8,668 nucleotides of DNA, taken from an uncultured Eggerthellaceae bacterium. Its GTDB lineage: Bacteria > Actinomycetota > Coriobacteriia > Coriobacteriales > Eggerthellaceae. Position 1 is the first letter of the stretch. Each line of letters opens with the position of its first letter. The notes below the pieces were generated by a model that did not search any database, was not told the origin of the DNA, and saw only the letters and a list, made by a program, of their open reading frames with translations. Shown here piece after piece: positions 6,090 through 8,668 of this stretch. The stretch spans positions 1 through 8,668 of the forward strand of contig CAMPAJ010000057.1 of assembly GCA_946631805.1 (NCBI GenBank), read 5' to 3'. A program made the translations under genes and the position numbers.

Positions 6090-7556
6090 ATGTTTGCTAT
6101 ATCCAGTGCCGATACGGCCGAGCCCGGGCCCAGCCCGGCGTCTTCCGGACCCAGTGCTGCCACCGTGCGCAAGGGAATTGCCATCGTTGTGAGCCTTGCG
6201 CTCGTGGTCGGAGCGGCTCTTGCGCCCGCAACGCCTGGCCTTACGTACGAAGGCCGCGAAGTGCTGAGCATTCTTATTGCTGGCATCATCATGTGGGCGA
6301 CCGAGGCGCTGCCCCTGCCCGCCACTGCGCTCGCCGTCCTCATAGCCATGCCCATAGCGGGTGTGTGCACGTTCGACGAGGCGTATACGAACACGGTCGG
6401 CTCGACGGTGTTTTTCCTCATGGGCACGTTTGCCTTTACGGTGGTGCTTGACGCGACGACCATCCCGACGCGCGTTGCGAACTTGGTATTGGGTTGGTCG
6501 GGTACGAGCTCCAACAAGATGATGCTAGGATTCATGGTGGCCACCGCGGCGCTTTCCATGTTCATGTCGGACGTGGCGGCGTGCGGCGTGTTCATTTCGG
6601 TGGCAAAGAAGCTTCTCGTCCTGAACCATGCCAAAAAGGGTGAGTCGCGCTTGGGCAAGGCGCTCATGATTGCAATCCCCTGGGCATCGTTCGCGGGAGG
6701 TTGCGCCGTTATGACCGGCAACGGCTGCAACGTCGTTACGGCGGGCCTTTTCAAGAACCTGTTCGGCTTCGAGATCACGTTCGTGCAGTGGGCTATGCTG
6801 GGTCTTCCCATTTCGCTCGTGCTGCTCTTCGCGTGCTGGTTCATCCTCACGCGCTGGTTCAAACCCGAGGACATAAGCGCCGAGTCCATCGAGCAGACGA
6901 AGGCCGAGACCGCTCAGTTGGGCAAGCTGCAGTCTGCCGAGAAGAAGACCGTAGGGGTTATCCTGGCGGCTATGCTGTTCTGGATCATAAGCTCGTGGGT
7001 TCCCGCCATCAACACGGCCGAGGTGGCTATTATCGCGGTTATCCTGTTCTCGATTCCAGGCTGGTCCTGCCTTGAGTTCAAAGAGCTCATCACGCGTATG
7101 AACTGGGGCGTCATTCTCATGATCATGTGCATCATCTCGGTGTCGCACTTTATCGTGAGCACCGGGGCCGGCGATTGGGTCGTCGAGAGCGTCGTGGGCT
7201 CCCTGCCCGAAAGCGCAAAGGTAGCGCTCGTGCTCATCTTCATCATGTCGGTCATCGGCGCCGTTGCGCATAACGTCGTACCCGTCGGGCCGGCTGTTGC
7301 GGGAATGATCGCCTATCCTTTCGGCGCTATCTGCGGCGATTTCGGCATCAGCATGCATCTGGCGCTGATGCTCGTGGCCTTCCAGGCGTCGTTTGCCTTC
7401 ATGCTGCCGCTCGATTGCGTGCCGATTCTCACGTACTCTGCGGGCTACTACAAGATGAGCGACATGATCAAAGTCGGTTGGATGCCAACGCTTGTGAATA
7501 TCGCCCTCAACGTCACGTTGTTGCCAGCGCTGTGCATGGCGTTCGGGTACATGTAG
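6090..7556 (+). CDS. SLC13/DASS-type anion permease (second copy)
   Basis: This 488-residue membrane protein is a paralogue of the permease just upstream. Both share WATEALPLP (here 69-77), GES-LG---L--AIP, a loop with FKPE (257-260), SSWVP (301-305), HN--P-GP (394-401) and a PLD-V----Y--G-YK segment near the C-terminus (440-455). The ATG at 6090 is chosen because GCGAGG lies six bases upstream; an in-frame ATG at 6006 lies inside a terminator stem and lacks a well-placed ribosome site. The first 27 residues are hydrophilic and rich in Pro, Ser and Ala. Key motifs differ from classic family members and from its twin: the first SNT site reads SDV (160-162), the second HNV (394-396), and the SGTPIN segment is TGNGCN (209-214). 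The two copies probably differ in substrate or ion coupling. The terminator upstream suggests lower or separate expression, though I find no clear promoter at 6045-6089. Confidence 0.83.
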   Translation: MFAISSADTAEPGPSPASSGPSAATVRKGIAIVVSLALVVGAALAPATPGLTYEGREVLSILIAGIIMWATEALPLPATALAVLIAMPIAGVCTFDEAYTNTVGSTVFFLMGTFAFTVVLDATTIPTRVANLVLGWSGTSSNKMMLGFMVATAALSMFMSDVAACGVFISVAKKLLVLNHAKKGESRLGKALMIAIPWASFAGGCAVMTGNGCNVVTAGLFKNLFGFEITFVQWAMLGLPISLVLLFACWFILTRWFKPEDISAESIEQTKAETAQLGKLQSAEKKTVGVILAAMLFWIISSWVPAINTAEVAIIAVILFSIPGWSCLEFKELITRMNWGVILMIMCIISVSHFIVSTGAGDWVVESVVGSLPESAKVALVLIFIMSVIGAVAHNVVPVGPAVAGMIAYPFGAICGDFGISMHLALMLVAFQASFAFMLPLDCVPILTYSAGYYKMSDMIKVGWMPTLVNIALNVTLLPALCMAFGYM

Positions 7557-7568
7557 AAGCTGGGTGTA

Positions 7569-7590
7569 GCGAAAGGGACTTCCCCTTCGC
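7569..7590 (+). terminator. Hairpin after the second permease gene, possible terminator
   Basis: GCGAAAGGG (7569-7577) pairs with CCCCTTCGC (7582-7590) with one mismatch around a 4-base loop, 13 bases after the permease stop. It lacks a T-run. Its GGGACTTCCCC core resembles the nearby REP-like palindromes, so it may be a degenerate member of that set. Confidence 0.4.
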
Positions 7591-7597
7591 CATACGT

Positions 7598-7636
7598 GGA
7601 ATGTGTATTTGGGGTCAGACCCCAAATACACATTCC
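7598..7636. repeat. REP-like perfect palindrome (GGGGTC-A-GACCCC core)
   Basis: Two 19-base arms, GGAATGTGTATTTGGGGTC and its exact complement, flank a single A at 7617. It lies between the convergent 3' ends of the permease and glutaredoxin genes, a typical site for repetitive extragenic palindromes. Similar GGGGTC/GACCCC-centred palindromes recur in many bacterial genomes, from memory. No REP-associated (Y1-type) transposase is in the window. Transcribed from either side it would form a long hairpin that could protect 3' ends. Confidence 0.7.
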
Positions 7637-7650
7637 CGTTACCGCATCCC

Positions 7651-7890
7651 TTACAGCAGGCTCTTCAGGTAAGCGATGATGTCGTCGGATTCGTACATCG
7701 CCTTGCCGTCGACAACCAGGCAGGGCGACTGGACCTTGCCGCCGAGGGCTCGCAGGTCGTCGGCGTTTGTGCCTTCGGTCACGCTGCGGTGTTCGATCTG
7801 GATTCCTTCCCGTTCCAGGAACCGGTCAACCTTCATGCAATATGGGCAGAAGGGCTTCACGTACAGGTACATGTTGTCGAATGCGCTCAT
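7651..7890 (-). CDS. Small glutaredoxin
   Basis: This 79-residue protein is a one-domain glutaredoxin, a cytoplasmic thiol-disulfide oxidoreductase. The redox centre CPYC is at residues 15-18 after the MYLYVKPF strand. The expected cis-proline is Pro56 in VQSPCLVVDG, and the C-terminal ESDDIIAYL resembles the glutathione-contact helix. The second active-site Cys is kept, so dithiol chemistry is possible; an additional Cys57 follows the cis-proline. The ATG at 7890 is chosen over in-frame ATGs at 7941 and 7911 because only it has a ribosome site (AAAGGGG at 7897-7903) and because it gives the usual glutaredoxin length. The gene is convergent with the permease and divergent from leuS, with REP-like palindromes on both sides. 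Nothing ties it to the molybdenum enzyme. In organisms without glutathione the electron donor could be another thiol or thioredoxin reductase. Confidence 0.88.
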   Translation of the reverse strand: MSAFDNMYLYVKPFCPYCMKVDRFLEREGIQIEHRSVTEGTNADDLRALGGKVQSPCLVVDGKAMYESDDIIAYLKSLL

Positions 7891-7914
7891 GAGCGCCCCT
7901 TTCTCGACCATTAA

Positions 7915-7941
7915 GCTATATCGTTCGCGCAGTGGCGCCAA
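7915..7941 (-). promoter_or_regulatory. Weak candidate promoter for the glutaredoxin gene
   Basis: On the minus strand TTGGCG (7941-7936) and TATAGC (7920-7915) are spaced by 15 bases, followed closely by the ribosome site at 7903-7897. The spacing is short and the -10 imperfect. Confidence 0.25.
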
Positions 7942-7965
7942 ACAGGATACCCTTTTTGCCGCTAT

Positions 7966-7994
7966 GCATTAAAGGGGACTGTCCCCTTTAATGC
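7966..7994. repeat. REP-like perfect palindrome (GGGGAC-T-GTCCCC core)
   Basis: Two 14-base arms, GCATTAAAGGGGAC and its exact complement, flank a T at 7980. The core has the same plan as the palindrome at 7598-7636: four G, a variable triplet, four C. It lies upstream of the glutaredoxin gene, between divergent genes, so it is not acting simply as a terminator of either neighbour. Confidence 0.65.
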
Positions 7995-8065
7995 GCTAAA
8001 GGGAGACTTCCCGATTTGTCAGATGCGAAAATGGCTACGACCCTTTTTCACATGCGCCTATACGT

Positions 8066-8092
8066 GTCGATGATTTGCATCGACGTTGTTTT
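8066..8092 (+). terminator. Short hairpin with T-rich tail, possible terminator or operator upstream of leuS
   Basis: GTCGATG (8066-8072) pairs perfectly with CATCGAC (8078-8084) around a 5-base loop, then GTTGTTTT follows. This resembles a small intrinsic terminator, but no gene on the plus strand precedes it within 500 bases. It ends about 30 bases before the leuS -10 box, so an operator role is equally possible. Confidence 0.3.
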
Positions 8093-8123
8093 GGCAGCTC
8101 GGCGCGATGCTTTCCAATATAAT
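8091..8123 (+). promoter_or_regulatory. leuS promoter
   Basis: A consensus TATAAT lies at 8118-8123. The best -35-like hexamer is TTGGCA at 8091-8096, but the 21-base spacer is longer than ideal. The -10 call is stronger than the -35 call. Transcription would start near 8130, giving a leader of about 80 bases. Confidence 0.5.
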
Positions 8124-8208
8124 AGGAACGTTTTACAGTCAAGACGTTAACAGCCCGAACGCAAGCGCGTGAACGCAGGTGCGCTAGGGCAAATCAGGGA
8201 AGGCGTAT

Positions 8209-8668
8209 ATGAAGGCATACAACCCTCACGAGATAGAGCCGCGCTGGCAGAAGATCTGGGCCGAAACCGGCCAGGACAAGGTGCGCGAAGACGGCAGCAA
8301 GCCCAAGAAGTACGTGCTCGAGATGTTCCCGTACCCGTCGGGCGACATCCATATGGGGCACGTGAGCAACTACACGTACGGCGACGTCGTGGCGCGCTTC
8401 GCCCGCATGCAGGGCTTCGACGTGCTGCATCCCATGGGCTGGGATGCGTTCGGCCTGCCTGCCGAGAACGCCGCCATCAAGCACAAGAGCCATCCAGCCA
8501 AGTGGACCTATGCCAACATCGCTACGCAGCAGGCCAGCTTCCAGCGCATGGGCTTCTCCTACGACTGGGACCGCAAGGTCGTGGCGTGCGACCCCGAGTA
8601 CTACCGCTGGGGCCAGTGGATCTTCCTGAAGTTCTGGGAGCGCGGCCTGGTAGAGCGTCGCGAGAACC
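8209..8668 (+). CDS. leuS: Leucyl-tRNA synthetase, N-terminal part (cut by window edge)
   Basis: The first 153 codons are present and the frame stays open to the edge. The enzyme charges tRNA-Leu with leucine in the cytoplasm. Diagnostic features of the bacterial enzyme are the opening [14 protein letters not shown], the class I signature in [12 protein letters not shown] (40-51, with HMGH as the HIGH box), the [17 protein letters not shown] segment (74-90) and HPAKWT (95-100). These belong to the catalytic Rossmann fold; the editing domain and KMSKS loop lie beyond the window. The ATG is supported by AGGGAAGG at 8196-8203. It is a housekeeping gene with its own promoter and marks the right boundary of the accessory module. 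Confidence 0.96.
   Translation, partial: MKAYNPHEIEPRWQKIWAETGQDKVREDGSKPKKYVLEMFPYPSGDIHMGHVSNYTYGDVVARFARMQGFDVLHPMGWDAFGLPAENAAIKHKSHPAKWTYANIATQQASFQRMGFSYDWDRKVVACDPEYYRWGQWIFLKFWERGLVERREN

Larger units (their letters stand above)
7891..8208. other. Divergent intergenic region between glutaredoxin and leuS
   Basis: The 318 bases hold no gene. From left to right I see the glutaredoxin ribosome site and a weak promoter, a perfect REP-like palindrome (7966-7994) with a degenerate neighbour (GGGAGACTTCCC, 8001-8012), an interrupted dyad (8024-8052), a short hairpin followed by a T-rich run (8066-8092), a good -10 box for leuS (8118-8123) and an 85-base leuS leader. I find no T-box signature in that leader. 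Confidence 0.75.

Noticed and set aside
4524..7631. Long antisense frames over the two permease genes
   Set aside because: These translate to low-complexity or charged sequence with no family marks, while the sense frames show conserved permease motifs and hydrophobic segments.
7891..7941. Longer glutaredoxin starting at 7941 or 7911
   Set aside because: Neither ATG has a ribosome site and the extra residues are not part of the glutaredoxin fold; the ATG at 7890 has AAAGGGG six bases upstream.
8124..8208. T-box or other riboswitch in the leuS leader
   Set aside because: The leader is only about 80 bases, with no T-box consensus, no terminator/antiterminator pair and no T-run.

Overview
The window looks like a chromosomal segment from a GC-rich anaerobe, most likely an actinobacterium of the class Coriobacteriia (Eggerthella/Gordonibacter/Slackia-like). 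The placement rests on codon usage, on a cytoplasmic molybdenum enzyme next to SLC13-type permeases, and on the leuS start. It is from memory of such genomes, not from a search.

Layout. (1) 1-457, minus strand: the N-terminal half of a LysR-type regulator running off the left edge. (2) 458-1053: a gene-free region of about 600 bases with an 11-bp tandem repeat, an 18-bp near-palindrome, a weak candidate promoter and a folded leader just before the next gene. (3) 1054-4481: a tight two-gene operon for a molybdopterin enzyme. Its 871-residue catalytic subunit and 269-residue iron-sulfur subunit closely match pyrogallol-phloroglucinol transhydroxylase in size, domain order and cofactor ligands. 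(4) 4545-7556: two consecutive, related SLC13/DASS-type anion permeases separated by a strong hairpin terminator. (5) 7569-8012: a cluster of REP-like palindromes around a small glutaredoxin gene on the minus strand. (6) 8209-8668: the promoter and first 153 codons of leuS, running off the right edge.

How it may work. The catalytic subunit has no export signal and no N-terminal Fe-S cluster. The small subunit keeps ligands for three [4Fe-4S] clusters and has an extra C-terminal beta domain. No membrane-anchor or quinone-linked subunit is present. This is the plan of a soluble, cytoplasmic, possibly redox-neutral enzyme acting on polyhydroxylated aromatics. Such an enzyme needs its substrate inside the cell, and the two downstream permeases are natural candidates for import of an aromatic carboxylate or for exchange with product. 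Both permeases have altered substrate/sodium motifs, which fits an uncharacterised specificity. The divergent LysR-type gene is a plausible substrate-sensing regulator. The enzyme family call is well supported; the substrate, the transport role and the regulatory link are inferences.
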